Assembly: GCA_018268035.1 (NCBI GenBank)
Contig: JAFDXI010000140.1
Span: 1-64,000, forward strand
Direction of reading: 5' to 3'
Length of the DNA: 64,000 bases
From: Bacteroidota bacterium
GTDB lineage: Bacteria > Bacteroidota > Bacteroidia > Chitinophagales > Chitinophagaceae
This document shows, piece by piece, positions 1 to 8,468 of this stretch (within the stretch, counting starts at the first letter, position 1; each line of letters begins with the position of its first letter). Under the pieces are notes generated by a model. That model saw only the letters and a program-made list of their open reading frames with translations. It was not told where the DNA came from and searched no databases. The translations under genes and the position numbers were made by a program.

Positions 1-305
1 CCATTTTTTGTTATCGGCCTTTGCGGGTTGTATTGCTGCACAGATGAACCGCCACTACTGCCTACCTGTTCAAAATAACTGTTGTTGCCATCGTTAGTAA
101 TAACAGGTTTTAACTGTTCATCCAATACGATAATATTTAACCAGCTTCTTGGGTGGCTGGTATTTTCTGTGGCGTTGCGCTGGTTGAGAAAATTATTTAC
201 AGAAGGATTAATCATAGAATTACTCACCTGCCCGCTCACAAATTTATCTCCTGAAGCAATTGGCAATGAACCAAGGATGCAGGAGCTAATAACACCATCT
301 GAGCA
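1..305 (-). pseudogene. Orphan Rhs-family core fragment (5'-truncated, runs off window)
   Basis: Reading the minus strand from 305 to the window edge gives an open frame with the segments SGDKFVSGQ, NNFLNQR, HPRSWLNIIVLDEQ, FEQVGSSGG and PITKNG. These match the conserved region just before the RHS-repeat-associated core of Bacteroidota Rhs/DUF6443 proteins, where PKAYLNW..LDEQF, GFEQVGSS and P(V/I)TKNGYLYIYVSNE are typical. The frame has a TAA at 306-308 and no ATG until 213-215, so the long N-terminal YD-repeat shell is missing. Either it is a displaced Rhs cassette, as seen beside polymorphic toxin loci, or a decaying copy. The C-terminal tip lies outside the window. Family assignment is from recalled motifs, without a search. 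Confidence 0.6.
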
Positions 306-348
306 TTATTCCGTCATCATTTTGTTCCAGTATTACCATATCGTTTCA

Positions 349-786
349 TTAATTAATTACTTTCCCATCCTTATATTTTATTACTCCTCCAAACCGCCCA
401 TTAATCCACATGTATGTTACAATTTGCGGATAGCCCAACATCAACCCTTTTTCTAAAATATAAGGATTAGCATTTATTTTTTCGACTGTTAACTGAGAAG
501 TGATTTTTATAAATTCCATGTTATAAACAGAAAATTGAACATGATTAGTATGTTCTTTTGTTTTTATAAAATCATCAATCTTTTTATAAAGGGTACTTGT
601 GTCATTCATATTTCCATCTACGAGATAATATTCAGTTCTATCAATGGAAGTCATGTTGTTACTTGTAAAAGTATCAGTTTTAGTTAATACAGTTAAAGGA
701 GTGATCTTTATATTACTTCCGTTTTGATACTTGCAGCTTTGCATGAATACCATTAATAGCATTATTGCCAAATGCAGATTTTTCAT
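349..786 (-). CDS. Small lipoprotein of unknown function; possible immunity-type protein
   Basis: This encodes 145 aa with a short hydrophobic N-terminus ending in the lipobox-like MQSC (Cys at about residue 18), so it is probably a signal-peptidase-II lipoprotein. The rest is a mixed alpha/beta globular sequence with a basic patch (IKYKDGKVIN) at the C-terminus; I recognise no domain. It lies 43 bp upstream of, and on the same strand as, the Rhs core fragment at 1-305. Small lipoproteins between Rhs fragments are often immunity proteins, but no toxin domain is visible here, so that role is inference from position. The start ATG at 784-786 gives a well-formed signal peptide. Confidence 0.6.
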   Translation of the reverse strand: MKNLHLAIMLLMVFMQSCKYQNGSNIKITPLTVLTKTDTFTSNNMTSIDRTEYYLVDGNMNDTSTLYKKIDDFIKTKEHTNHVQFSVYNMEFIKITSQLTVEKINANPYILEKGLMLGYPQIVTYMWINGRFGGVIKYKDGKVIN

Positions 787-868
787 ATTTTATAATTAAT
801 ATAATACCCCCTGCAAAATCAAACCACTTGTTAAGTTGAAAAAACAATAACTTTAAACAAGTGAAATT

Positions 869-1000
869 ATGTAACAAACACGAAGAAAATTGGATGCTGC
901 GTTCAAAGCAAAAGTTTATATTGAAGACTTGCGGGAACGCGAAACGCTTTCAGGATTAGCGGACAGGTATGATGTGTACCCCAGCCAAATTTCCCAATGA
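869..1000 (+). pseudogene. IS3-family transposase orfA remnant
   Basis: Translating from the ATG at 869 gives M, a stop, then a 41-residue stretch beginning QTRRKLDAAFKAKVYIEDL, continuing ERETLSGLADRYDVYPSQISQ and ending in TGA at 998-1000. This matches the helix-turn-helix N-terminus of IS3-family OrfA, usually TRRKFDAAFKxKVALEAL..ERETLSxLAxKYDVHPNQISQWK. A TAA follows the start and a stop replaces the conserved Trp, and the rest of orfA and all of orfB are absent. It is an inactivated, truncated relic. No terminal inverted repeats were found. Confidence 0.75.
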
Positions 1001-1076
1001 AACCATGGGTTTGCTGAAGTAATTATTGATTTTGAAATTTTCAGGTACATTTATTCTTTTTAATAAATTATTTTTC

Positions 1077-1844
1077 ATGAAAAGAATTCAACTGTTTATT
1101 TCCGTTTTTGTTTTATTGTTTTTGGCAAACAAATCTGAAGCACAGCTCTCCCGTTTCAGCGCCGAACAATTTGTCAATGACAAAGGTGATACTTTGCAAT
1201 ACCGTTCCCTGTTCCCGGATTATGATACTCTTCGCAAATACCCACTCGTTATTTTTTTACATGGTTCAGGTGAAAGAGGTAATGATAATATTTCGCAGTT
1301 AAAATGGGGCGCCCTCAATTTTGCATCTGATGAAATGATGAAACTACATCCTGCATTTGTCATAGCGCCACAATGCCCGGAGAAAATGGCCTGGTCAAAT
1401 TTTGAAAGAAATAAAAGTATTCCGGGCAAACTGTTGCCTTCACCATCAACACCGATGGAACTGGTGATGGAGTTGATTCACAAATTCATCACGACAATGC
1501 CTGTTGATACCAACAGGATATATATCACAGGGTTATCAATGGGAGGATATGGCACATTTGATGCTATAGAACGTTATCCCAATTTTTTTGCAGCAGCAAT
1601 GCCTGTTTGTGGAGGTGGCGATACATCAAAAGCAAAAGATATTGCTCATATCCCCATCTGGATTTTTCATGGTGCAGAAGATGCTGCTGTGAATCCTGAC
1701 AATGCAATCTACATGGCTGAAGCTTTGAGAAAAGCAGGTGCGCATCCTGGTCTGACCATGTATCCGGAGACAGGGCATTTTTCATGGATTGCAGCATACA
1801 ATGATATGCAGGCAATGGACTGGCTGTTCAGGCAACATAAATAA
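1077..1844 (+). CDS. Secreted alpha/beta-hydrolase (carboxylesterase / prolyl-oligopeptidase-like)
   Basis: From the ATG at 1077 the protein is 255 aa with a type I signal peptide (MKRIQLFISVFVLLFLANKS, cleavage near EAQ). An earlier in-frame ATG at 1026 would add 17 residues that spoil the signal peptide, so 1077 is preferred. Hallmarks of a serine alpha/beta-hydrolase are the oxyanion loop FLHGSGERG, the nucleophile elbow GLSMGGYGT, an acidic region HGAEDAAV and a late His in PETGHFSW. It resembles the predicted phospholipase/carboxylesterase (LpqC-like) group acting on esters in the periplasm or outside the cell. The substrate cannot be told from sequence. It stands alone, downstream of the IS relic. 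Confidence 0.8.
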   Translation: MKRIQLFISVFVLLFLANKSEAQLSRFSAEQFVNDKGDTLQYRSLFPDYDTLRKYPLVIFLHGSGERGNDNISQLKWGALNFASDEMMKLHPAFVIAPQCPEKMAWSNFERNKSIPGKLLPSPSTPMELVMELIHKFITTMPVDTNRIYITGLSMGGYGTFDAIERYPNFFAAAMPVCGGGDTSKAKDIAHIPIWIFHGAEDAAVNPDNAIYMAEALRKAGAHPGLTMYPETGHFSWIAAYNDMQAMDWLFRQHK

Positions 1845-1924
1845 TTTCCTGGAGCGGTGAAACGGATCAAAATCCAAAAACAGATGTTAGTTTTTTGAAG
1901 CCAATGCTTTCAATAATTACTACA

Positions 1925-1932
1925 TATATTTG
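1925..1932 (+). promoter_or_regulatory. Candidate Bacteroidota -7 promoter element for the aldolase gene
   Basis: TATATTTG is an 8/8 match to the Bacteroidota -7 consensus TAnnTTTG and lies about 63 bp before the aldolase start. A TTTTTTG run at 1891-1897 could be the -33 element, but the spacing of 27 bp is longer than the usual 19-21, so only the -7 box is convincing. Confidence 0.4.
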
Positions 1933-1995
1933 CTGCCCAAAATGATTGATAAACTGTTTGTATCAATTAATTTTAATACTTAAATAAATATTTTC

Positions 1996-3054
1996 ATGGC
2001 TAATTCGAAAATTATTGAACTCCTCGGTGATAAAGCTGATTATTTGTTGAATTATTCAACTCCCAAAGTAGATAAATCTACCTTACATCTCCCCGGGCCG
2101 GATCACCTGGACAGGATTTGGAATAACAGTAACCGCAGCAACCGTGTTTTGGGCAGCATGCAACAATTGCTGGGCCATGGCCGTTTGGCCAATACCGGTT
2201 ATTGCAACATATTCCCGGTTGACCAGGGCATTGAACACAGTGCCGGTGCATCTTTTGCCCCCAACCCGGTTTATTTTGATCCTGAAAATATCATCAGGCT
2301 GGCAGTAGAAGCCGGCTGCAACGGTGTGGCTTCCACATTTGGTGTGCTGGGCATCATGAGCAGGAAATATGCACATAAAATCCCTTTCATCGTTAAGATA
2401 AACCACAATGAATTTTTAAGTTACCCCAACAGTTTTGACCAGACCCTCTTTGGCTCTGTGAAAGATGCCTGGAATATGGGCGCTGTGGGCATTGGCGCCA
2501 CCATTTATTGGGGCAGTGAAAACAGCCGCAGGCAGTTGAAAGAAATCGCTGAAGCTTTTGAGCAGGCGCATGAGCTGGGCATGATCACCATTTTATGGTG
2601 CTATACCAGGAATGATGCTTTCAAAGTAAATGGTGTGGACTATCATACGGCTGCTGATTTTACAGGCCAGGCCAATCACCTGGGTGTTACCATCCAGGCC
2701 GATATCATCAAACAAAAATTACCTACCAATAATGGCGGATACCTGGCCACCAAACACGGCAAGACAAGCCCTTTGGTATATTCTGAACTGACTTCCGACC
2801 ATCCAATTGATCTTTGCCGATACCAGGTATTGAATTGCTATAGCGGTAGGGTTGGTTTAATCAATTCAGGTGGTGAAAGTAAAGGCGCATCAGATCTGGC
2901 AGATGCTGTTACAACGGCTGTTGTGAATAAGCGTGCCGGTGGCATGGGATTGATACTTGGCCGTAAAGCTTTCCAGCGTCCAATGAACGAAGGAATAGCT
3001 ATGCTGCAAAATATCATGGATGTTTATACTGATGACAGCATTACCATTGCTTAA
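1996..3054 (+). CDS. fbaB: Class I fructose-bisphosphate aldolase (DhnA/FbaB type)
   Basis: This 352-aa protein has the length and layout of the FbaB/DhnA branch of class I aldolases: [15 protein letters not shown] near residue 75, [11 protein letters not shown] near 135, [13 protein letters not shown] near 165, and the phosphate-binding C-terminus [12 protein letters not shown] and [15 protein letters not shown]. The enzyme cleaves fructose 1,6-bisphosphate through a lysine Schiff base, in cytosolic glycolysis and gluconeogenesis. The ATG at 1996 follows a plausible promoter, and a strong terminator follows the gene, so it is probably monocistronic. The glycolytic role is inferred from the family; DhnA-type proteins can also act in aromatic amino acid synthesis in some archaea. 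Confidence 0.92.
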   Translation: MANSKIIELLGDKADYLLNYSTPKVDKSTLHLPGPDHLDRIWNNSNRSNRVLGSMQQLLGHGRLANTGYCNIFPVDQGIEHSAGASFAPNPVYFDPENIIRLAVEAGCNGVASTFGVLGIMSRKYAHKIPFIVKINHNEFLSYPNSFDQTLFGSVKDAWNMGAVGIGATIYWGSENSRRQLKEIAEAFEQAHELGMITILWCYTRNDAFKVNGVDYHTAADFTGQANHLGVTIQADIIKQKLPTNNGGYLATKHGKTSPLVYSELTSDHPIDLCRYQVLNCYSGRVGLINSGGESKGASDLADAVTTAVVNKRAGGMGLILGRKAFQRPMNEGIAMLQNIMDVYTDDSITIA

Positions 3055-3075
3055 ATAAAAAATCATACATTGCAT

Positions 3076-3110
3076 TGGCGAACGGGCTATTGGCCGGTTC
3101 GCCATTTTTT
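3076..3110 (+). terminator. Rho-independent terminator after fbaB
   Basis: A stem of TGGCGAAC (3076-3083) pairs with GTTCGCCA (3097-3104), with GGGC/GGCC-like pairing possible in the loop, and is followed by six T. It sits 22 bp after the aldolase stop and just before accD. Confidence 0.75.
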
Positions 3111-3127
3111 ACCTTATTGATTTTATC

Positions 3128-4060
3128 ATGGCAGAAAAAGACGATGAGTTAAACGAATCGCTTCCAGGTAAAGAAGTAAAAGAAAGTGCTGAAACCCCGG
3201 GAAGCAATGAAAAAGAAAAATGGTTTAAGCGTTTGCGCAAAGGCATCACCACTTCTACATCTGAGAAGAAAGAAATGCAGGAGGGGTTATGGAGCAAATG
3301 CCCCGAATGTCATTATATCTGCACTACCAGCGAGCTGAAAGAAAATTTATATGTATGCCCGAAATGTAATTATCATCATCGTATAGGTAGCGAAGATTAT
3401 TTTGAAATATTATTCGACGAAAAAAAATACACTGAGCTTTTTGATAATATAGAAAGCACCGATTTTCTTGGCTTCACTGATTTAAAACCTTATCAGAAAA
3501 GACTGGATGAAATTCATTCAAAAACCAATCTGAAAGACAGTATGCGTGTTGCAGTTGGTGATATCAACGGAAATGAAGTTGTAGTGGCCTGTATGGATTT
3601 TGAATTTATTGGTGGTTCATTGGGAAGTGTGATGGGGGAAAAATTCAGCCGTGCTGTTGATTATTGCATACAAAACAGGTTGCCTTATTTAGTGATCAGC
3701 AAGAGTGGTGGCGCCAGGATGATGGAAAGTGCTTTCAGCCTGATGCAACTGGCAAAAACAAGCGGGAAGCTCACGCAATTGAGTGATGAAGGGCTGCCAT
3801 TTATTTCGTTGTTAACTGATCCCACTTTTGGTGGTATCTCTGCCAGTTTTGGAATGTTGGGCGATTTTAATATCGCCGAACCTGGGGCATTGATTGGTTT
3901 TGCCGGACCTCGGGTAATTAAAGAAACGATTAAAAAAGATTTGCCCGAAGGCTTTCAACGCAGCGAATTTTTATTGGAACATGGGTTCCTCGATTTTATT
4001 GTTGACAGGAAAAACCTGAAGGATAAACTTTCCACACTTATAAAATTGCTGCAGGATTAA
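3128..4060 (+). CDS. accD: Acetyl-CoA carboxylase carboxyltransferase subunit beta
   Basis: AccD transfers the carboxyl group from biotin-BCCP to acetyl-CoA to make malonyl-CoA, working as an alpha2beta2 complex with AccA. The 310-aa product has a charged N-terminal extension of about 50 residues, then a four-cysteine zinc ribbon (C58, C61, C77, C80 in CPEC...CPKC), then the crotonase-fold carboxyltransferase core with SKSGGARMMES, TDPTFGGISASFGMLGD and GPRVIKETI. Length and motifs are normal. It lies 18 bp after the aldolase terminator and 75 bp before smpB on the same strand. It is probably essential for fatty-acid synthesis. Confidence 0.96.
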   Translation: MAEKDDELNESLPGKEVKESAETPGSNEKEKWFKRLRKGITTSTSEKKEMQEGLWSKCPECHYICTTSELKENLYVCPKCNYHHRIGSEDYFEILFDEKKYTELFDNIESTDFLGFTDLKPYQKRLDEIHSKTNLKDSMRVAVGDINGNEVVVACMDFEFIGGSLGSVMGEKFSRAVDYCIQNRLPYLVISKSGGARMMESAFSLMQLAKTSGKLTQLSDEGLPFISLLTDPTFGGISASFGMLGDFNIAEPGALIGFAGPRVIKETIKKDLPEGFQRSEFLLEHGFLDFIVDRKNLKDKLSTLIKLLQD

Positions 4061-4135
4061 TCACCATTTCAGGTTCATCACTATTGCCAAAAATTATACT
4101 TTCAATTTGTTGCTTTTTGTTTAACCAATGATTTC

Positions 4136-4582
4136 ATGATGGCTAAGGAAATGAACAACAGGCAGGCCTATTTTAATTACCACATTGAAGATAAATATGT
4201 GGCCGGTATAGTGTTGCTGGGTACTGAAGTGAAATCAATTCGTGAAGGCAAAGTGAGTTTTAATGATGCGTATTGTATGTTTGACAAAAGCGAATTATGG
4301 TTGCGTGGTCTTTATATAGCAGAATATAAAATGGGCACTTCAAATAATCATATAGCTGTGCATGACCGTAAGCTATTACTTACACAAAGGGAATTAAAGC
4401 GGCTACAGGCAAAGATGAAAGAAAGAGGTTTTACACTTGTGCCGTTGCGTGTTTTTTTCAATGAAAAAAATTTTGCAAAAGTTGAAATAGGCCTGGCCCG
4501 TGGTAAAAAGACTCATGATAAAAGAGCATCTATTAAAGAAAAAGATGTGAAGCGGGAGCTGGGGAGGGTGGTGAAGTTTTAG
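4136..4582 (+). CDS. smpB: SsrA-binding protein SmpB (trans-translation)
   Basis: SmpB binds tmRNA and brings it to stalled ribosomes. The 148-aa product shows the OB-fold core signatures NRQAYFNYHIEDKYVAGIVL, LLGTEVKSIREGKVSF and LWLRGLYIAEY, and the basic tail GLARGKKTHDKRASIKEKD that enters the decoding centre. Length fits the family. Two tandem ATGs (4136, 4139) are possible starts. No tmRNA gene was found nearby; the partner ssrA must lie elsewhere. Confidence 0.96.
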   Translation: MMAKEMNNRQAYFNYHIEDKYVAGIVLLGTEVKSIREGKVSFNDAYCMFDKSELWLRGLYIAEYKMGTSNNHIAVHDRKLLLTQRELKRLQAKMKERGFTLVPLRVFFNEKNFAKVEIGLARGKKTHDKRASIKEKDVKRELGRVVKF

Positions 4583-4993
4583 GGTGAATTTGCAGGATAG
4601 AAATTGATTAATAATCAATTTGCAAATACTTTTCTCGATATTTCTTTCTTTAATATTTTCATATAATCCAAAAATTATTATTGGCAAATCATTTTAAGTT
4701 TTTTTGATTTATCATTCTTATTTGACTGATCAGATATTGCTCATTGGATAATTTAGTTGAAGCGTTCATTTTTCAGAAATTATATTGTAATATTTAGTTT
4801 TTATATTTACCATTGAAATAATTTAAGAGAGAAGAATGAGTACTACGACAACCTTCGTCAAATCTTTGTTAAATGGTTTTTTGTTATGACTGCTTCTTTA
4901 AACACATTTGTTATTTTGCTATCAGTAAGGCACATTTATTGAATGATACCTTTAGTTAAACTAGTATGGTTTAAAAATTAAATTCTTCTAACA
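4583..4993. other. Intergenic region before htrA
   Basis: About 410 bp of very AT-rich DNA separates smpB and htrA. The only notable content is a possible 17-codon reading frame at 4836-4889 with a promoter-like TATATTTA at 4802-4809. No RNA gene or strong terminator was recognised. Confidence 0.5.
4836..4889 (+). CDS. Possible 17-aa leader-like peptide
   Basis: An ATG preceded by a purine-rich AAGAGAGAAGA, better than most ribosome sites in this window, opens a frame of 17 codons (MSTTTTFVKSLLNGFLL) ending in TGA. TATATTTA at 4802-4809 (7/8 to TAnnTTTG) could drive it. The peptide is Thr-rich at the N-terminus with an amphipathic end. It precedes htrA by 104 bp. It matches no family I know, and a frame this short can occur by chance. 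Confidence 0.25.
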   Translation: MSTTTTFVKSLLNGFLL

Positions 4994-6523
4994 ATGAAAT
5001 TAAAAAATGTATTATTAATTGTTGCCATCAGCGTTGCAACTTCTTTATTAAGTATCTGGGGTTATGGCACCTGGTTGCGCAATCAATCTGTATCTTTTCA
5101 AAATGATGGAAAATTACCAGTAAATTATGCTGGTTTTTTTGACAAAGATGCACCCACAGGGATTCCCGATTTTACTGCTGCAGCTACATCAGCTACACCT
5201 ACAGTCGTTCATATAAAAACAAAGATTAAGGGCAAAACTGTTGCTTCAAAAAACAGCAACCCTTTTGGTAATTTGTTCGGAGATGATGACCCTTTCTTCC
5301 AGTTTTTTGGCGGCCCACGCACAATACCTGATCAACAGGCAAGTGGGAGTGGCGTTATAATGACTTCTGACGGTTACATCATCACCAATAACCACGTAAT
5401 TGATGGAGCAAGTGATATCAATGTTACCCTCAGCAACCGTAAATCTTATAAGGCAACAGTAGTGGGAACAGACCCAAGTACTGACCTGGCTGTTTTGAAA
5501 ATTGATGCTACTAATCTTCCATATATGGTGATGGGTAACAGCGATGATGTGAAATTAGGTCAATGGGTTTTAGCAGTTGGTTATCCTTTGAACCTGGATG
5601 TGACTGTTACTGCTGGTATTATAAGTGCAAAGTCGAGAAGTATTGGAATTAATCAAAGCAGGAGTGCTATTGAATCATTTATTCAGACTGATGCTGCGGT
5701 GAACCCCGGCAACAGTGGTGGAGCATTGATTAATACAAATGGTGAATTGATAGGTATTAATTCAGCCATAGCATCACCAACTGGTTCTTATGCCGGATAT
5801 TCTTATGCTATACCAGTTAACATAGTAAAGAAAGCAGCTAATGATTTGATTAAATATGGTGCAGTGCAAAGAGCTTATATTGGTGTTAGTTATGTACCTG
5901 ATGGTATTTCTGATGAACAGAAAAAACAGATGGGTATTAAGGATGGTCCTGGTATTTATGTAACCAGTGTAGCTTCTGATGGCGCAGCCAAAGCAGCTGG
6001 TTTGCAAAAAGGTGATTTCATTACAAAACTCAATGGTGTTGAAATTAATAGTTCTTCAGAATTATTAGGACAGGTAAGCCGTTACAAACCCGGAGATAAA
6101 ATCTCCCTTACTTATATCAGGGATGGTAAAGAAAATACAGTAAATCTTACTTTAAAAAACAAGGCTGGTAATTTTGATGTAGTAAAAAATACTACAGCTT
6201 TTGATCAGCTTGGTGGCGAACTGGTTACTGTTGATAAAGAAACAGCTAAAAAGAATGATATCAGTGGTGGTGTCCAGGTAAAAAAATTAGGTGATGGTTT
6301 ATTAAAAGGCACCCGGATACAGGAAGGGTTTATTATAACAAGTGTAGATGGCCAGGATGTAAATTCTTTGGATGACCTGAAATCTATTTTGAATAATGCA
6401 AGTGGCACTTTGAGATTAGAAGGTGTTTACCCAGGTTATGATGGCACTTATGGATATCCTTTAGCTATCAATCCGGATAACAGTGGTAATTCTGATAATA
6501 GCAATGGTGATGATAATCCTTAA
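4994..6523 (+). CDS. HtrA/DegP-type periplasmic serine protease (Do family)
   Basis: This envelope quality-control protease is 509 aa. An N-terminal signal anchor (about residues 5-25) is followed by a trypsin-like domain with the catalytic triad H134 (TNNHVIDG), D164 (STDLAVLKID) and S241 (NPGNSGGAL). Two PDZ domains follow, about residues 285-385 and 405-495; the first holds GPGIYVTSVASDGAAKAAGL and the second GFIITSVDGQDVNSL. The low-complexity tail is Asn/Ser/Asp-rich. The long loop GNLFGDDDPFFQFFGG before the protease core corresponds to the LA loop of DegP/DegQ. It is monocistronic, with a strong terminator 20 bp after the stop. Misfolded envelope proteins are the expected substrates. 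Confidence 0.93.
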   Translation: MKLKNVLLIVAISVATSLLSIWGYGTWLRNQSVSFQNDGKLPVNYAGFFDKDAPTGIPDFTAAATSATPTVVHIKTKIKGKTVASKNSNPFGNLFGDDDPFFQFFGGPRTIPDQQASGSGVIMTSDGYIITNNHVIDGASDINVTLSNRKSYKATVVGTDPSTDLAVLKIDATNLPYMVMGNSDDVKLGQWVLAVGYPLNLDVTVTAGIISAKSRSIGINQSRSAIESFIQTDAAVNPGNSGGALINTNGELIGINSAIASPTGSYAGYSYAIPVNIVKKAANDLIKYGAVQRAYIGVSYVPDGISDEQKKQMGIKDGPGIYVTSVASDGAAKAAGLQKGDFITKLNGVEINSSSELLGQVSRYKPGDKISLTYIRDGKENTVNLTLKNKAGNFDVVKNTTAFDQLGGELVTVDKETAKKNDISGGVQVKKLGDGLLKGTRIQEGFIITSVDGQDVNSLDDLKSILNNASGTLRLEGVYPGYDGTYGYPLAINPDNSGNSDNSNGDDNP

Positions 6524-6543
6524 TCGAATAATTAAATAATAAT

Positions 6544-6570
6544 AAAAAACCGCCCATAAGGCGGTTTTTT
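6544..6570 (+). terminator. Strong Rho-independent terminator after htrA
   Basis: AAAAAACCGCC, loop CATAA, then GGCGGTTTTTT forms a perfect 11-bp stem when the A/T flanks are counted, ending in a T tract. Confidence 0.9.
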
Positions 6571-6745
6571 ATTTACGTTTATCAAATTAACTTCTAAGTT
6601 TGCGATGCGTTAGCTTATTTTGATATGTGTTTGTTATTGCAAATGTTGACTAAAGTCTAAAAAATAATTGCTGGCAATGGTCAATGAATGAACTTTAATT
6701 ATTGAAAAATATTCTGTTGCCGGAGAAATACACAAAACCATTTAC

Positions 6746-7999
6746 ATGAGAAGAGTAGTTATAACGGGTATTGGCGCCGTAACACCTTTAGGTAATTCAG
6801 TTAAAGAATTTTGGGAGAATATTTTGGCAGGTAAAAGTGGTGCTGGCCCCATAACAAAATTTGATGCATCAAATTTTAAAACACAATTTGCTTGTGAGGT
6901 AAAAAATTTTAACCCCGAAAAATATTTTAACAAAAAAGATGTCCGTAAATACGACCCATTTTCACAATATGCAATTGCAGCTACTGAAGAAGCAGTGGCA
7001 AGTGGCAATATAGATTTCTCATCATTTTCTGAACAAGAAAGATTGGATATTGGAGTAATCTGGGCATCAGGCAATGGTGGCATCATGACTTTTGATGAGC
7101 AGGCTAAAGAATTTTTTACCGGTGATGGTGTACCTCGTTATTCACCATTCTTTGTGCCAAAAAAAATTGAAGATATTGCAGCAGGTATTATCTCTATCCG
7201 TTATCAGTTGTATGGACCTAATTATTGTCCTGTCGCTGCCTGCGCATCATCTAATATGGCTATCATCAATGCATTTGATACCATCCGTATCAATAAAGCA
7301 AACATGATGATTGTAGGTGGTTCTGAAGCTGGTATTACAGCATCCAGTATTGGTGGTTTTAATTCCTCACAGGCATTATCAAGAAGAAATGATGACCCGC
7401 ATGGCGCTTCAAGGCCTTTTGATAAAGACAGGGATGGCTTTGTATTGGGCGAAGGCGCCGGTGCTTTGATACTGGAAGAATATGAACATGCAGTGAAAAG
7501 AAATGCTGTAATTTTTGCCGAACTTGTTGGTACTGGTATGGCGGCTGATGCATATCATCTAACCGGCACACCGCCTGATGGCAGGGGCGCAGTCTGGGGT
7601 ATGCAAAAGGCATTAAAAGAAGCCGGTATTTCAGCCATTGAAGTGGACTATGTTAATGCTCATGCTACATCTACTCCACAAGGTGATCTGAGCGAAGTAG
7701 CAGCCATCGAAAGAATTTTTGGCAATAGCAGCAGGTTACAAATCAGTGGCACCAAATCAATGACCGGCCATTTGCTTGGTGGTGCCGGTGCCATCGAAGC
7801 GGTGATTTGCATATTAAGTTTGCAACATGGTATTATACCTCCAACCATCAATACAAAAAATCTTGATGATGCTATCCCGAAACATTTGAAATTTGTTTTG
7901 GGGGATGCAATTAATGCTGATGTGCGGTATGCTATGAACAATACCTTTGGTTTTGGCGGTCATACAGCCAGCACATTGTTTAAGAAATTTGAAGGATAA
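6746..7999 (+). CDS. fabF: Beta-ketoacyl-[ACP] synthase II (FabF type)
   Basis: FabF condenses malonyl-ACP with acyl-ACP in fatty-acid elongation. The 417-aa protein begins with the family start RRVVITGIGAVTPLG and carries the Cys-His-His triad: C166 in VAACASSN, H306 in VNAHATSTPQGD and H342 in KSMTGHLLGGAGAIE, with K337. GFGGHTAST is near the C-terminus. The sequence around the active Cys (ACASS) differs slightly from the usual ACATG, which may mark a side-branch FabF rather than the main fab-operon copy. There is no acpP or fabG beside it. Its stop is 3 bp from the convergent paaI stop. Confidence 0.92.
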   Translation: MRRVVITGIGAVTPLGNSVKEFWENILAGKSGAGPITKFDASNFKTQFACEVKNFNPEKYFNKKDVRKYDPFSQYAIAATEEAVASGNIDFSSFSEQERLDIGVIWASGNGGIMTFDEQAKEFFTGDGVPRYSPFFVPKKIEDIAAGIISIRYQLYGPNYCPVAACASSNMAIINAFDTIRINKANMMIVGGSEAGITASSIGGFNSSQALSRRNDDPHGASRPFDKDRDGFVLGEGAGALILEEYEHAVKRNAVIFAELVGTGMAADAYHLTGTPPDGRGAVWGMQKALKEAGISAIEVDYVNAHATSTPQGDLSEVAAIERIFGNSSRLQISGTKSMTGHLLGGAGAIEAVICILSLQHGIIPPTINTKNLDDAIPKHLKFVLGDAINADVRYAMNNTFGFGGHTASTLFKKFEG

Positions 8000-8002
8000 T
8001 TT

Positions 8003-8419
8003 TTACACCAGGTTTTTACCAGTTCTGAAACAGGTACCTTTAAACAAAGCAACCTGTTTTTGATTTTGGTTAGTAATGCTGATTGAATAAACACCTGTGC
8101 TTTTACCATTATGTATTTCCGTGGCTTCAGCTATTAATGTATCTCCTACATTCACCTGTTTCAAAAATGAAATATTACATTCAAGTGCCAGAGAAAGATT
8201 GTTCCTGTTATTGCAGGCAAAGGCAAGTGCGCTGTCTGCAAATGAAAAAATAATACCACCATGAGCTACAGAGAAACCATTCGTCATCTCCTGTCTTAAT
8301 ACCATTTCAATTTTTGAATAACCCTCTTTTATCTCAATAATTTTTATTCCTAACCATTGGCTGAAAGCGTCATGCTGCATTAAGTGTGCTACTACCGATG
8401 CGGGAATTTCGTTGCTCAT
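8003..8419 (-). CDS. paaI: PaaI-type acyl-CoA thioesterase (hotdog fold)
   Basis: This 138-aa single-domain hotdog thioesterase has the signature NGFSVAHGGIIFSFADSALA at about residues 47-66, where the Asn/His-Gly and the downstream Asp are the conserved catalytic region of PaaI. PaaI hydrolyses ring-hydroxylated phenylacetyl-CoA species that accumulate and would tie up CoA, so it acts as a safety valve for phenylacetate breakdown. It is the last gene of the paa operon, 49 bp after the enoyl-CoA hydratase-type gene, and converges on fabF. Confidence 0.88.
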   Translation of the reverse strand: MSNEIPASVVAHLMQHDAFSQWLGIKIIEIKEGYSKIEMVLRQEMTNGFSVAHGGIIFSFADSALAFACNNRNNLSLALECNISFLKQVNVGDTLIAEATEIHNGKSTGVYSISITNQNQKQVALFKGTCFRTGKNLV

Positions 8420-8468
8420 ATATTAAAAAAAACGTTTGCAAAATAGAATTAAAACTGTTTATTTTTTT

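Noticed and set aside
82-456. 124-codon plus-strand frame at the left edge
   Set aside because: It lies opposite the Rhs fragment and the lipoprotein, both of which have recognisable or signal-bearing protein sequences; it has none.
4583-4993. tmRNA (ssrA) gene next to smpB
   Set aside because: No tRNA-Ala-like acceptor or tag-encoding frame could be found; ssrA is often unlinked in Bacteroidota.
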